Shown: positions 1 through 9,104, numbered from the stretch's first letter. The stretch: DNA of 64,000 nucleotides from Desulfovibrio desulfuricans DSM 642 (GCF_000420465.1 NZ_ATUZ01000014.1:186001-250000), one strand, 5' to 3'. Program-made: numbers and translations. Notes: a model not told the origin generated them from the letters alone.

Positions 1-2
1 GT

Positions 3-1970
3 CTGCCGGGCTTCCCCATGGAAGACAAGGACTTTAACCGCGAGTTTTCGCAGGCCTCCAAGGCTGCCTCGGGCGATGTTGCCGCCACCGAAATTTCGGA
101 TATGGAACTGGCCGCCCGCTCAGAAGACTTTCTTGCCAAGCTCAAGGAAAAATACCCCCATCTTGCCAAAAAGATCGACAAAATCAGGGAATACATGGAT
201 GCCAGCCGCATTGTGGTTGCCAGCCACATGCACGCAGGCGACGGCAACTGCCATGTGAACATTCCCGTGAACTCCAACGATGCCCACATGCTTGAAGAAG
301 CGGAAGAAACCGCAGCCCGCATCATGGCCGAATGTCAGGAAATGGGCGGCGAGGTTTCGGGCGAGCACGGCATAGGCATCACCAAAATCGCCTTTTTCGG
401 CAAAGACAAGATGGACGCCCTGCGCGCTTTCAAGGAGCGCGTGGATCCCCGCGATGTGATGAATCCGGCCAAGCTGGTCTTTCGCGAACTGCCGGTGCGC
501 CCCTTTACCTTCTCGTTCAACCGCCTGATCCGCGATATTCGCGAAAGCGGCCTGCCCGACAAGGAAAAGCTCATCAGCCTGCTCACCTCCATTCAGGTTT
601 GCACACGTTGCGGCAAGTGCAAGCAGGTATGCTCCATGTGCTATCCCGAGCGCTCCATGCAGTACCACCCCCGCAACAAGAACATGGTGCTGGGCATGCT
701 GCTGGAGGCCGTGTACTACAGCCAGGTCAACAAGGGCCGCATCGAGGAAAGCCTGCACAAGGCCCTGCGCGATATTGTGGAGCACTGCACCGCCTGTGGC
801 CGCTGCATGGCCAACTGCCCGGTCAAGATTCCCTCGGGCGAGGTGGCCCTTACCCTGCGCGCCCTGCTGGAACACGAAGGCGCTGGCGGCCACCCCATCA
901 AGGGACATGCCCTTGAGTGGCTCTCGCGCGATATTCAGCACCGTGTGCCCAAGGCGGCCAAAATGGCCTCGCTCGGGCAGAAGATGCAGAACAAGTTCCT
1001 TGGTTTTGTGCCAGAAATATGGAAGCGCCGTCTGAAAAGCCCGCTCTTTTCTGGTCGCGGCCCCAAGATGGGCTACACAAATCTGTATGAAACCCTCAAA
1101 CTGCACAGGGGTTCCATTTTTGCGCCTGCCGAGCCAACGCCGGGCATGCCCTGCGTCTTGTACTTCCCCGGTTGCGGCGGCGCGCTGTTCTATGACCGCA
1201 TCGGCGTTTCGTCCATCATGCTTCTGCTCAAGGCCGGCTTTGCCGTAGCCGTGCCGCCCCGGCACATGTGCTGCGGCTTCCCCTTGCTGGCTGCGGGCAT
1301 GGATACGGCCTTTGAAGACAACATGGCCCAGAACCGGCAGTATCTGGCCTCCATGCTGCGCAATCTTGCCAAGCTGGGCTTTGACTGCAAGCATATGGTC
1401 ACAGCCTGCGGCTCGTGCCGTGACGGTCTTGAACGCCTGCACATGGAAACGCAGTTCCCGCAGTTGACCCTGCGCGATGTGGGGCAGCTTACCCTGCCCC
1501 TGCTGGACAAGGACAAGCTCAAGTCTCCCCTGCCGGAAGGCTCAACGGTTCTGTACCACGGCGCGTGCCACTGCGAATGGGCCGATGTGCACAAGATCAA
1601 GGGACAAAAGCAGATTATCAAGGCGCTGGGCGACTTCAGCGGTGCCAAGATTGCGCTCAACCCCGGCTGCTGCGGCGAGTCGGGCATGGGCGCCATGACC
1701 TCGCCCGACATCTACAACCTGCTGCGTTCGCGCAAACAGTTGCGCCTTGGCGAAGCCTTTGAACAGGGCAACGACGGCCCCGTGATTGTGGGTTGCCCCT
1801 CGTGCAAGATCGGTATTGGCCGCTGCCTCATCAACATGCGCGACAAACGCCCTGTCATGCACGTGGTAGAATGGCTGGCCGGGCAGGTGGATGGCGAAGA
1901 CCGCCGCCAGACCTTCCGCAAAAAAGTCAACGAAATGCGCGGCGAAGTGCGCGTTATTGACGTAAAATAA
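3..1970 (+). CDS. FAD/Fe-S oxidoreductase, D-lactate dehydrogenase/glycolate oxidase type (5' partial)
   Basis: The reading frame is open from the left edge, so the N-terminal FAD-binding (PCMH) half lies outside. What remains starts in the FAD-oxidase C-terminal domain (HAGDGNCHVN and GEHGIG motifs). Two ferredoxin-type clusters follow (CTRCGKCKQVC and CTACGRCMANC), then two CCG-type domains (HMCCGFP, GCCGESGMG). This is the fused GlcD/GlcF-like architecture of large D-lactate dehydrogenases that pass electrons from 2-hydroxy acids to the membrane. In Desulfovibrio such proteins support lactate oxidation. The exact substrate (D-lactate, glycolate or another hydroxy acid) cannot be read from the sequence. 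Confidence 0.85.
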   Translation: MPGFPMEDKDFNREFSQASKAASGDVAATEISDMELAARSEDFLAKLKEKYPHLAKKIDKIREYMDASRIVVASHMHAGDGNCHVNIPVNSNDAHMLEEAEETAARIMAECQEMGGEVSGEHGIGITKIAFFGKDKMDALRAFKERVDPRDVMNPAKLVFRELPVRPFTFSFNRLIRDIRESGLPDKEKLISLLTSIQVCTRCGKCKQVCSMCYPERSMQYHPRNKNMVLGMLLEAVYYSQVNKGRIEESLHKALRDIVEHCTACGRCMANCPVKIPSGEVALTLRALLEHEGAGGHPIKGHALEWLSRDIQHRVPKAAKMASLGQKMQNKFLGFVPEIWKRRLKSPLFSGRGPKMGYTNLYETLKLHRGSIFAPAEPTPGMPCVLYFPGCGGALFYDRIGVSSIMLLLKAGFAVAVPPRHMCCGFPLLAAGMDTAFEDNMAQNRQYLASMLRNLAKLGFDCKHMVTACGSCRDGLERLHMETQFPQLTLRDVGQLTLPLLDKDKLKSPLPEGSTVLYHGACHCEWADVHKIKGQKQIIKALGDFSGAKIALNPGCCGESGMGAMTSPDIYNLLRSRKQLRLGEAFEQGNDGPVIVGCPSCKIGIGRCLINMRDKRPVMHVVEWLAGQVDGEDRRQTFRKKVNEMRGEVRVIDVK

Positions 1971-2105
1971 CTGCCTTATCATCAGGCGGCTTGCACATGC
2001 AGACTCGGCCTCTTGCCTCTGGTGAGGCCAGCATACATTCCCAAAATACAGCGCGGGGGGTTCCGGTTACGGGGCCTCCCGCGCAAACACAAGGTCTGTC
2101 AGCAT

Positions 2106-4250
2106 ATGGCGCACCCTGCCGATTCCTGCCCCGCACACAGCGGTAAATCCCCGGCCCCTGAATTTAAGGCGGATACTTTTACCTTGCCTGCTCCCGGTTG
2201 GGGATGGTGGGTGGCGCTGGTGGTGGTGCTGCTGCCCTTTGCCTATGCCTTTGGCTTTCTGTTTCCGCGCGGGGATGACTTTGATGAAGTCACCAGAGCC
2301 ATGTTCCCCTTTGATCTGCCCGGCGGGCTGTATGAAATTGCCCGCGAATGGCTGACCTGGAGCGGACGCTACACCTACCACTTTCTGGCGGTTTTTCTTG
2401 GCAAGGCGGGCGAAATCCGCCCCCTTTACGGGCTTGTGTGCGCCGGCGTGGCGGCGCTGTTCGGCCTTGGCCTGTTCGGCCTTGCGCGGGTGGTAAGCGT
2501 CCGGCACGGCGGGGCCGCTTTTTGCGGGCTGCTGGGCGTGCTTGTGGTGCTTGCCGGTCATCAGAGCCTGCCCAACTTCTACCTGCTGACAGATGCGCTC
2601 ACCATGGGCCTTTTGCAAGCCACGACCCTTGTCTTTCTGTGGATGCTGTGCCGCCTGTGGGCCGCTCCGACAACCGAGGCCCGCAAGGCGCGGCGTCAGG
2701 CCATCATGGTGGGTGTACTGACTGTGGGAGTGTTTGAACATTCGGCGCTGGCGGCTTTGACGGCATGCACGGTTGCTGTGCTGCTGGCTCTTGCGGATCG
2801 CTTTGCAAGCAGAGAGACGGAACCCGATGGCACGCAAAACGCCCGCACCCGTCTGCGCCATTTAAGCGTTCTGTGGATATGGGTTTTCGGGGCTTTGCTG
2901 TTTTCCTTTCTTGCTCCGGGCAATCAGGTGCGCAGGGCTGCCCGCCATATCGGCACAGACATACAGCTGCGCCAGCTTGCCGCAGCTTTTGACGAATGGC
3001 GGCAGGTGGCCTTTTGGTTTTTTGACGGCCTGTGGCCGTGGGCTGTTCTGCTGCTGGTGCTTGTGTTGCGCGGCATGCGCGGGCAATGCTCCATCGTGGG
3101 CAAGGGGACTGCGCGTTCCGGCCTGCTAATGGCAGTTTTGGCCATAGCCGCGTATCTGGGGCTGTCAGCCCTGCTTACCGTGCTGCATGCCCTCAGCGAT
3201 GTGACCATCAGCTCCACTGGCAAACTGCCCGCAGGTCTGACCATTTTTTCAGCCTATGCCTGGGGCTTTGCCCTCTGGGGCTTGCTGAACGCGTTCCCTT
3301 CTGTGGAACGCGCCTTGGCGCGGCTGCCCCAACGGGCGCTCATGGCTGCGCTGCTTATTCCCCTGCTGGCTCTGCTTGCCAGCAGTTCCAACTGGCGCAA
3401 CACCATGACCAATGCCGCCAACGGCAGCATGCTCCACCTTGGGCTGCAATTGCAGGAACGCTACGACACGTTGCATGCCTTGGGTGATGCCGCCCAGCCA
3501 AAGGATGCGCCGCCGCGCTTCGGCCTGCTTGGCGAAATCTACCGCCCTGGCGCGCGCAAACGGGCCATTGACACGAACCTGCCCCTGCCTGTGGTGCAGC
3601 GCAGTATTCCGGCGATGGTCTTTCCTGTACAGATGGATGAGGCCTTGCCAGCGCAACCTGAAACATGGCCCAACCTCTGGGCAGCCTGGATGCTGGGCCT
3701 TGGCGGCGTATACAGCGCGCCGCCCGTGGCCTCCGCAGCCGTGGCGGCGCTGGAGGCACCTGCGGACATGGCCGCGCAAAAGCCCGTAACGCTGGGCTTG
3801 CCGCAGGCCTTGCAAGATGCGGGAATTGACGCGGCGTGGCTGGTGCGCGCCAATGGCGCGCCGTCAAACGTACCACCCACAGCGGCTACCACCACGTTCA
3901 GTGATCTGTGGCTGGTGCTTCACGGGCAGGATATTTCAAAGATTGAGCGCATTGCGGTTTTGCGGCTCAACAGAACGGACTGGCGCAGGCTTATGCCCAT
4001 ATTTCTGCAAGGGCTGGCGGCATCCCATATTCTGGATCTGCGGGTGCTTGCAGGCAGCGCTGCCGGAGGCTCCGCCTATCAGCAAATACTGACCGCATTG
4101 GCAGGCGAACAAATCCACTTCAAGGCTGAAGGCTGGAAAGTCGGCGAGTATCTGGCAGTGCCCGTGAGCCAGGCAGTCAATGCCCCGCTGGGCCTTTTTG
4201 TGAGCCTGAACAACGGCCCCATGCACCGGCTTGATTTGTCAAAACCCTGA
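2106..4250 (+). CDS. Large polytopic membrane protein, function unknown
   Basis: About 714 residues from the ATG at 2106; an in-frame ATG at 2013 would add a basic, non-conserved-looking leader. The first ~460 residues hold roughly ten hydrophobic segments, the first ending just before FPRGDDFDE. The rest is a soluble C-terminal domain of about 250 residues. An acidic motif in the first extracytoplasmic loop after TM1 and the many-TM-plus-soluble-tail layout resemble GT-C glycosyltransferase-like or DUF6056-like membrane proteins, but I do not recognise the family firmly. It stands alone between the oxidoreductase and a convergent minus-strand cluster. Confidence 0.7.
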   Translation: MAHPADSCPAHSGKSPAPEFKADTFTLPAPGWGWWVALVVVLLPFAYAFGFLFPRGDDFDEVTRAMFPFDLPGGLYEIAREWLTWSGRYTYHFLAVFLGKAGEIRPLYGLVCAGVAALFGLGLFGLARVVSVRHGGAAFCGLLGVLVVLAGHQSLPNFYLLTDALTMGLLQATTLVFLWMLCRLWAAPTTEARKARRQAIMVGVLTVGVFEHSALAALTACTVAVLLALADRFASRETEPDGTQNARTRLRHLSVLWIWVFGALLFSFLAPGNQVRRAARHIGTDIQLRQLAAAFDEWRQVAFWFFDGLWPWAVLLLVLVLRGMRGQCSIVGKGTARSGLLMAVLAIAAYLGLSALLTVLHALSDVTISSTGKLPAGLTIFSAYAWGFALWGLLNAFPSVERALARLPQRALMAALLIPLLALLASSSNWRNTMTNAANGSMLHLGLQLQERYDTLHALGDAAQPKDAPPRFGLLGEIYRPGARKRAIDTNLPLPVVQRSIPAMVFPVQMDEALPAQPETWPNLWAAWMLGLGGVYSAPPVASAAVAALEAPADMAAQKPVTLGLPQALQDAGIDAAWLVRANGAPSNVPPTAATTTFSDLWLVLHGQDISKIERIAVLRLNRTDWRRLMPIFLQGLAASHILDLRVLAGSAAGGSAYQQILTALAGEQIHFKAEGWKVGEYLAVPVSQAVNAPLGLFVSLNNGPMHRLDLSKP

Positions 4251-4553
4251 CCAGCCGAACGTTGCAAATGCGCGCAAGCGCAGGAGCCGATCAAGGCTGG
4301 TCTGACCAGCCTGAGCTGGTTGGCGAGTTTGGGCTGGCGTGGTTTGGCGGTCAGCTTGCGTCGGCTTGATCAGGCTATTTTGCCCAAGGCACGGCCCGCA
4401 GGCTGGCAGCTCCTTCTGGAGCGCGATGGATTCCGCTACGCCGCAATCCACCAGGGCATACGCGTCCAGCAGCAGACTCATGCCCGGCATGCGCTCACCC
4501 CTGCGGTTGTTGTACCTGAAGTGTTGTGCGTCTTTTTCCTGACTGGCAGCCAT
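4239..4553 (-). CDS. Possible truncated cysteine-cluster protein (decayed gene)
   Basis: A 104-residue frame downstream of the FMN reductase gene. The ATG at 4553 has a good AAGGA ribosome site; a GTG at 4616 is in frame but has none. The N-terminal half looks like real protein (GERMPGMSLLLDAYALVDCG, then ELPACGPCLGQ) and recalls the N-terminus of YkgJ-type cysteine-cluster proteins. The second half, rich in Gln/Thr/Arg and overlapping hairpin repeats at 4295-4311, does not look like that family. I infer a gene truncated after its first cysteines. It overlaps the end of the convergent plus-strand membrane gene by 12 bases. Confidence 0.35.
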   Translation of the reverse strand: MAASQEKDAQHFRYNNRRGERMPGMSLLLDAYALVDCGVAESIALQKELPACGPCLGQNSLIKPTQADRQTTPAQTRQPAQAGQTSLDRLLRLRAFATFGWSGF

Positions 4554-4636
4554 TTCCGTTTCCTTGCCAACGCGCAGCCCCGCAGAAAGCCACTGCCGAA
4601 GCAGCGGCCTGTCCACGGGGCTGGCAGATACGGGGG

Positions 4637-5179
4637 CTACTTCAGCCGCAGCGTCCAGTCGGTCATGGCCTGCATGAGGGCCGTTGCCTGACCCGCAAGG
4701 CCTTCATCCTGCACATCGCCGTTATCAGCAAAGGCAGGCGTGAAAGCGTTGGAAAAAAGCTCAGGCTTGTTCAGCACGTGCAGATTCAGATACACGCATA
4801 CCTGGCGCAGATGATACTGCGCCCGCGATGTGCCCATGCCGCCGCCAGCGCCCACGATGCAGGCGGTTTTGCCTGTAAGGGGCGCGAGGTCGGGTTCGCG
4901 CGAGAGCCAGTCCAGCGCGTTTTTCAGCGCGGGAGCAAGAGAATAGTTGTATTCTGGGCAGGCCAGAACCAGCCCGTCCGCTGCGCTCACCAGATCAATG
5001 AGGCGCTGCACCACAGCGGTTTTTTCAATATCCGCATTGTAAAACGGCAGAGCGGAAATATCTGCAATTTCAAGGCTTACATTCTGAGGAAGATGCGCTG
5101 CGCAGCACCGCAAAAGCCCGGTATTGCGCGAAGCCTTGCGCAGACTGCCCGATATGCCGACAAAGGTAAGGTTGCCCAT
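4637..5179 (-). CDS. NAD(P)H-dependent FMN reductase family flavoprotein
   Basis: A 180-residue flavodoxin-like protein. The N-terminal GISGSLRKASRNTG is the phosphate-binding loop of the NADPH-dependent FMN reductase family (ChrR, azoreductase and quinone reductase types). PEYNYSLAPALKNALDW is the second diagnostic motif, around residues 96-112. These enzymes hold FMN and reduce quinones, chromate, azo dyes or free flavin using NAD(P)H in the cytosol. The length is normal for the family. It is preceded by AAGGAGT and followed 83 bases later by the possible truncated gene at 4553. The physiological substrate is not predictable. Confidence 0.85.
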   Translation of the reverse strand: MGNLTFVGISGSLRKASRNTGLLRCCAAHLPQNVSLEIADISALPFYNADIEKTAVVQRLIDLVSAADGLVLACPEYNYSLAPALKNALDWLSREPDLAPLTGKTACIVGAGGGMGTSRAQYHLRQVCVYLNLHVLNKPELFSNAFTPAFADNGDVQDEGLAGQATALMQAMTDWTLRLK

Positions 5180-5280
5180 AACTACTCCTTAAGGGTTGCA
5201 TAGACACGAGTAGTTTACTGTGTTTTTAGGCAAAAGCCCATATGCCAGTGCCGCCGAAATCCCGCAGGGAGGGTCGTTTG

Positions 5281-5685
5281 TCAGGCTTTTGCCTTGTCCC
5301 TGGTTCTGCTCTCAAATTTATCTTTGTTCACAACCACGCGCTCGTGGGTGCCCTCGCCGATCAGCCCAGTTTCGTCATAGGCAGCCACCCTGAAACTCAG
5401 GCCTTTGCCATTTGGGGAAACTACGGTTACCTCTGCGGTAAAGCGCACCTTCATACCCTGCGGCGTCGCTGCCACATGGCTGACGCTGATGCCGGTTCCT
5501 ACGGTCGTCTGCCCTTCTTCCAGGTATGGCTGCACCACATCCACGGCGGTGCCTTCCATCCAGGCTACCATCATGGCCGTGGAAAACACGCTGACCTTGC
5601 CGCTGCCCACCGTGCTTGCCAGCATGGCCTCGGTAACAGTGGTTTCTGCCGTGCCGTTCATGCCGGGCGTAATAGTATTGCTCAT
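5281..5685 (-). CDS. Hot-dog fold thioesterase, fluoroacetyl-CoA thioesterase-like
   Basis: About 134 residues from the ATG at 5685, chosen because GAGG lies five bases upstream. The in-frame ATG at 5709 has no ribosome site. The sequence follows the FlK-type single hot-dog domain. A Ser/Thr in FSTAMMVAWMEGTA, the Glu of WMEG and the His of SVSHVAATP occupy the places of the FlK catalytic Thr, Glu and His. The family hydrolyses acyl-CoA thioesters. A true fluoroacetyl-CoA role is unlikely here; a general acyl-CoA or housekeeping thioesterase is more plausible. Confidence 0.75.
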   Translation of the reverse strand: MSNTITPGMNGTAETTVTEAMLASTVGSGKVSVFSTAMMVAWMEGTAVDVVQPYLEEGQTTVGTGISVSHVAATPQGMKVRFTAEVTVVSPNGKGLSFRVAAYDETGLIGEGTHERVVVNKDKFESRTRDKAKA

Positions 5686-6115
5686 GCCTGCCTCGCTGGC
5701 TTTTAACATTGTGCATGCCAGGCGCTCGCGGCAACTGCCATGCGTATTTTCATTCTTTGTGGATGATAGATGACTTGCTGCCCGCTTTCAACACGATTGC
5801 CCCACGCCCTGAATATGCCCATTGAGCATGATGCTGCCGCTTAAAAAAATCTCGACCCCCAAGCATAAGTCTGGCATCATTACCAAAACCTTGCACGTGA
5901 TCTTTTTTTACCGAGGGTACATTGCAGCGGCAACGCCCGGCCACAAGCCCCGCTGCAACACCTGCCGGCGTCCATCGGCCCACAAGGCTGCCTTAAGGAT
6001 CTCGTTTTCACGACAAAGCTGCCGCGCTCCAAGCGGCGCGGCTTTCTTGTTCTTTGCGCGCAATTCTTTGCGAGCAAGGCCTTTTCGTTCACCTTTTTGA
6101 TGAGGAGTCCGTTTT
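5686..6115. other. Intergenic region, 430 bp
   Basis: Gap between the thioesterase start and the TRAP operon. It presumably holds both promoters. Short open frames on both strands here have no ribosome site and no protein-like character. The only clear element is the hairpin at 6021-6042. Confidence 0.6.
6021..6048 (+). terminator. Terminator-like hairpin upstream of TRAP operon
   Basis: GCCGCGC (6021-6027) pairs with GCGCGGC (6036-6042) across an 8-base loop and is followed by TTTCTTGTTC. It sits about 70 bases before the dctP start, so it may be a leader attenuator or the end of an unseen short transcript. Confidence 0.45.
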
Positions 6116-7216
6116 ATGAAGGGCTTTTTGCGTTGGACATGGGGCGTTGTGTTCGTCTGCCTGCTGGCGGGCGGCGTGTTGACCGCATTGCCGCAACAGG
6201 CGGCTGCGGCGGCCTACAAGGCGGAATACAAACTCAGCGTGGTACCCGGCGCAACATCCGGGTGGGGCCTCACGGCAGCCCGCTTTGCGGAACTGGTGCA
6301 CGAGCGCACCAACGGGCGCATCAATATCAAGGTCTACCCCTCCAGCCAGTTGCTGGCAGGCAAGCAGACTTCCGAATTTCTCATGCTGCGCAATGGTGCC
6401 ATTGACTTTGCCCTGGCATCGCCGATCAACTGGTCGCCGCAGATCAAGGAACTGAACCTCACAGCCCTGCCATTTCTCATGGCTGTGCAGCCCGACCGCT
6501 ACAAAGCCATAGACGCCGTTACCTCCGGCAAGTCTGGTACAATGCTGATCGCCGCCGTTGAAAGCAAGGGCGTCAAAATCCTCGGATGGGGCGAAAACGG
6601 CTTCCGCGAAATGACCACAAGCAAAGGCCCCATCACCAAGTCTGAAGATATGCAGGGCCTGAAAATTCGCGTGGTGGGCAGCCCGATCTTTATTGATACG
6701 TTTCGTGCTCTGGGCGCGAACCCGGTCAACATGAACTGGGCCGAAGCCACCACGGGCTTTCAGCAGGGTGTTGTGGACGGGCAGGAAAATCCCACCAACG
6801 GCATCAACATCCCCCTGAAAATATGGGACTATCATAAATTCCTCTGTGATTGGCACTACGTCATCGACCCCCTGATGCTGGGCGTAAACCCCGGCGTGTG
6901 GAAGAGCTTTTCGCCTGAAGACCAGCAGATTCTGCTGGCCTGCGCCAAGGAGATGGAGCTGTACGGCAAGGCGCTCTCCCGCCTGGGCATGGATGACGGA
7001 CAATCCAAGGCCTACCTTGAAAAAATCGGCAAGCTCCCGGAAATTACCGATCCTTATGCCTGCCTTGAGCAGCATGGCATGACCGTGACACGCCTTAGCC
7101 CGGAGCAGACTGCCCAGTTCTTCAAGGCCACACAGGCCGTGCGCGATGAGTGGACTGCAAAGATCGGGGCCGATCTTGTCAAAGCGGCAGAGCAGGACAT
7201 GGCGGCTGCGAAATAG
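6116..7216 (+). CDS. TRAP transporter substrate-binding protein, DctP family
   Basis: A 366-residue periplasmic binding protein with a Sec signal peptide: basic MKGFLRW, a hydrophobic core, cleavage near QQAAAAA at about residue 30. The DctP fold is shown by SSQLLAGKQTSEFLMLRNGAI, LKIRVVGSPIFIDTFRALGA with the conserved Arg that binds a substrate carboxylate, and GVVDGQENP. It captures an organic acid anion for the QM permease encoded just downstream. GAGGAG lies upstream of the ATG. The substrate (C4-dicarboxylate, 2-oxo acid or another) cannot be decided. Confidence 0.9.
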   Translation: MKGFLRWTWGVVFVCLLAGGVLTALPQQAAAAAYKAEYKLSVVPGATSGWGLTAARFAELVHERTNGRINIKVYPSSQLLAGKQTSEFLMLRNGAIDFALASPINWSPQIKELNLTALPFLMAVQPDRYKAIDAVTSGKSGTMLIAAVESKGVKILGWGENGFREMTTSKGPITKSEDMQGLKIRVVGSPIFIDTFRALGANPVNMNWAEATTGFQQGVVDGQENPTNGINIPLKIWDYHKFLCDWHYVIDPLMLGVNPGVWKSFSPEDQQILLACAKEMELYGKALSRLGMDDGQSKAYLEKIGKLPEITDPYACLEQHGMTVTRLSPEQTAQFFKATQAVRDEWTAKIGADLVKAAEQDMAAAK

Positions 7217-7226
7217 CATAACAATA

Positions 7227-7266
7227 GCCCCCTTTTGCAGCCAGCGGCTCAGGAGGGGGCTTTTTT
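7227..7266 (+). terminator. Intercistronic terminator-like hairpin between dctP and dctQ
   Basis: GCCCCCT (7227-7233) pairs with AGGGGGC (7254-7260), with an inner AGCC/GGCT pairing, followed directly by six T residues. It lies between the binding-protein and small-permease genes. Partial termination would yield more binding protein than permease. Confidence 0.7.
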
Positions 7267-7271
7267 CAGGG

Positions 7272-7754
7272 ATGGGCAAGAACATGTGGAGTTTGCTGGA
7301 CAGACGGTTTGAGGACTACCTGGGATCGTTCATGCTGGCTGCTATGGCGGCCATTGCTTTTATCAACGTGGTAGTGCGCTACTGCACCTCTTTTTCTTTT
7401 GCCTGGACAGAAGAACTGACCATCAATTTTTTCGTCTGGATAACCATGCTGGGAACAGCCCGGGCATTCCGCGAAGGCGGACACCTGGGCATGACCGCCC
7501 TGTACAATGCACTGCCCTTGCGTTTTCGCCGCGCATGCTACTGGGGCTCCGTGCTGCTGGCGGTATGCTTTTTTGGCGCTCTGTTCTGGACAGGGCTCAC
7601 CGAAGTGCTGGACGAAATTGACCTTGAGGCTACTTCCGAAGCTTTGGGGATTCCGGTGTGGTGGTACACCATTGCCACGCCCGCGTTTTCCCTGCTGATC
7701 ATTTTCCGCATTGCGCAAAGGGCCGTTGAAGACCAGCGCGCCAACAACTTTTAG
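7272..7754 (+). CDS. TRAP transporter small permease, DctQ family
   Basis: About 160 residues with four predicted membrane helices (around 15-40, 52-70, 90-112 and 130-150), the normal DctQ layout. FAWTEELTINFFVWITMLG is the conserved second-helix region and FREGGHLGM the loop after it. It forms the membrane complex with the DctM protein that follows after an 11-base gap. The start may be the ATG at 7272 or the one at 7284; neither has an ideal ribosome site because the terminator hairpin lies immediately upstream. Confidence 0.85.
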   Translation: MGKNMWSLLDRRFEDYLGSFMLAAMAAIAFINVVVRYCTSFSFAWTEELTINFFVWITMLGTARAFREGGHLGMTALYNALPLRFRRACYWGSVLLAVCFFGALFWTGLTEVLDEIDLEATSEALGIPVWWYTIATPAFSLLIIFRIAQRAVEDQRANNF

Positions 7755-7765
7755 GAGGCGGGACT

Positions 7766-9061
7766 ATGGATTCCCTGTTACACGATCCCGCATTCTGGCT
7801 GCTGGCGCTTTTCATCATCCCCCTGTTGCTGCGGGTGCCCATTGCCCTGGCGCTGGGCTTTTCCGCCCTCGCTGTGGTGTGGAAGTGGGATATGGGACTT
7901 AACATGCTTTCCTACAATTTTTTTGCAGGAATAGCCAAGTTTCCCCTGCTGGCCATCCCCTTCTTTATTCTGGCGGGCTACATCATGGAGCGCGCAGGCA
8001 TTGCCGCCCGCATTGTGGCGCTTATGGAAGCGCTGGTCGGCTCCATGACAGGCGGGCTGGCAGTCGCAACGGTTGCGGTTGCCACCTTCTGGGGCGCTGT
8101 GAGCGGCTCCGGCCCTGCAACGGTTGCTGCGCTGGGTCTTATTCTTATTCCCGGCATGGCCAAGGCTGGCTACGATAAAGCCTTTGCCACCGCAACGGTT
8201 TCCGTTACCTCCGGGCTTGCCATCGTCATCCCGCCAAGCATTGCCTTTATCGTTTATGGCGGTGTTGCGGATGTTTCTGTGCCTGCGCTCTTTGCGGCTG
8301 GTTTTATCCCCGGCGTTGTGGTCGCCGTATTCATTATGGGCGCGGTGCTGCTCATATCCCGCAAGCACGGGTACAAGGGCAAGGAGCGGCAACAGCCTGT
8401 CAGCAAGGCTCTGCGCGAGGCCTTTTGGGGCATCATGACCCCGGTGGTTATTCTGGGCGGGATTTACGGCGGCGTGTTTACCCCCACCGAGGCCGCTGCG
8501 GTTGCCATCTTTTACGGCCTCTTTGTGGGCGTCTTTATTTACCGCACCATCAACAGCCTTTCGGTGATGGTTGAAATTCTCACTGAAACCGTCAAGGCCA
8601 CGGCCGTTGTCATGATTGTGGTTACCTGCGCAGGCCTGTACTCCTGGGTGGGATCAACCGTGGGGCTTGTAGAAAAATGTTCTGGCGTTCTGCTGGGCGT
8701 TTCGGAAAATCCCTGGATTGTCCTGTTCATGATCAACATCATCCTGCTGCTTGCGGGCATGTTGCTGGACGCCATTTCCATCTACTATGTTTTTCTGCCC
8801 TTCATGCTGCCCATTATGACGCATTTTCAGTGGGACCCTGTGTGGTTCGGCATCATGATGACCACCAACCTTGCCGTGGGGCAGGTTACGCCGCCTGTTG
8901 CGGTTAATCTGTACGTAGGGGCCAAGATCAGCGGCCTGACCATGGAGCAGATCAGCAAAGCGGCCCTGCCGCTCATTGGCGCTGCCCTGCTTGCTCTGGC
9001 TGTCATAACCGCATTCCCGGAACTCTCCACCTTTATGCCCAAGCTGCTGGGCCTGTATTGA
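7766..9061 (+). CDS. TRAP transporter large permease, DctM family
   Basis: A 431-residue, roughly 12-helix transport subunit. Conserved signatures include PLLAIPFFILAGYIME, VATFWGAVSGSGPATVAALG and the late GQVTPPVAVNLYVG. It couples Na+ entry to import of the substrate delivered by DctP. AGGAGG lies seven bases before the ATG. With 6116-7754 it forms a complete three-gene TRAP system; no adjacent catabolic or regulatory gene reveals the substrate. Confidence 0.92.
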   Translation: MDSLLHDPAFWLLALFIIPLLLRVPIALALGFSALAVVWKWDMGLNMLSYNFFAGIAKFPLLAIPFFILAGYIMERAGIAARIVALMEALVGSMTGGLAVATVAVATFWGAVSGSGPATVAALGLILIPGMAKAGYDKAFATATVSVTSGLAIVIPPSIAFIVYGGVADVSVPALFAAGFIPGVVVAVFIMGAVLLISRKHGYKGKERQQPVSKALREAFWGIMTPVVILGGIYGGVFTPTEAAAVAIFYGLFVGVFIYRTINSLSVMVEILTETVKATAVVMIVVTCAGLYSWVGSTVGLVEKCSGVLLGVSENPWIVLFMINIILLLAGMLLDAISIYYVFLPFMLPIMTHFQWDPVWFGIMMTTNLAVGQVTPPVAVNLYVGAKISGLTMEQISKAALPLIGAALLALAVITAFPELSTFMPKLLGLY

Positions 9062-9070
9062 TGACACACA

Positions 9071-9104
9071 GTGCCCGGCCCCGCCGTGATTTGGGGTCGG
9101 GCAC
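9071..9104 (+). terminator. Hairpin after TRAP operon
   Basis: GTGCCCGGCCCC (9071-9082) pairs with GGGGTCGGGCAC (9093-9104) with one G-U pair, ten bases after the dctM stop. There is no U-tract, so it may protect the mRNA 3' end rather than terminate by itself. Confidence 0.5.

Noticed and set aside
120-1442. 440-residue open frame antisense to the oxidoreductase
   Set aside because: His/Gly/Ala-rich translation of the kind produced opposite GC-rich genes; the sense strand encodes a recognisable multidomain enzyme.
5750-6100. Short frames on both strands before the TRAP operon
   Set aside because: No ribosome site, no recognisable sequence, and they overlap the hairpin at 6021-6042.
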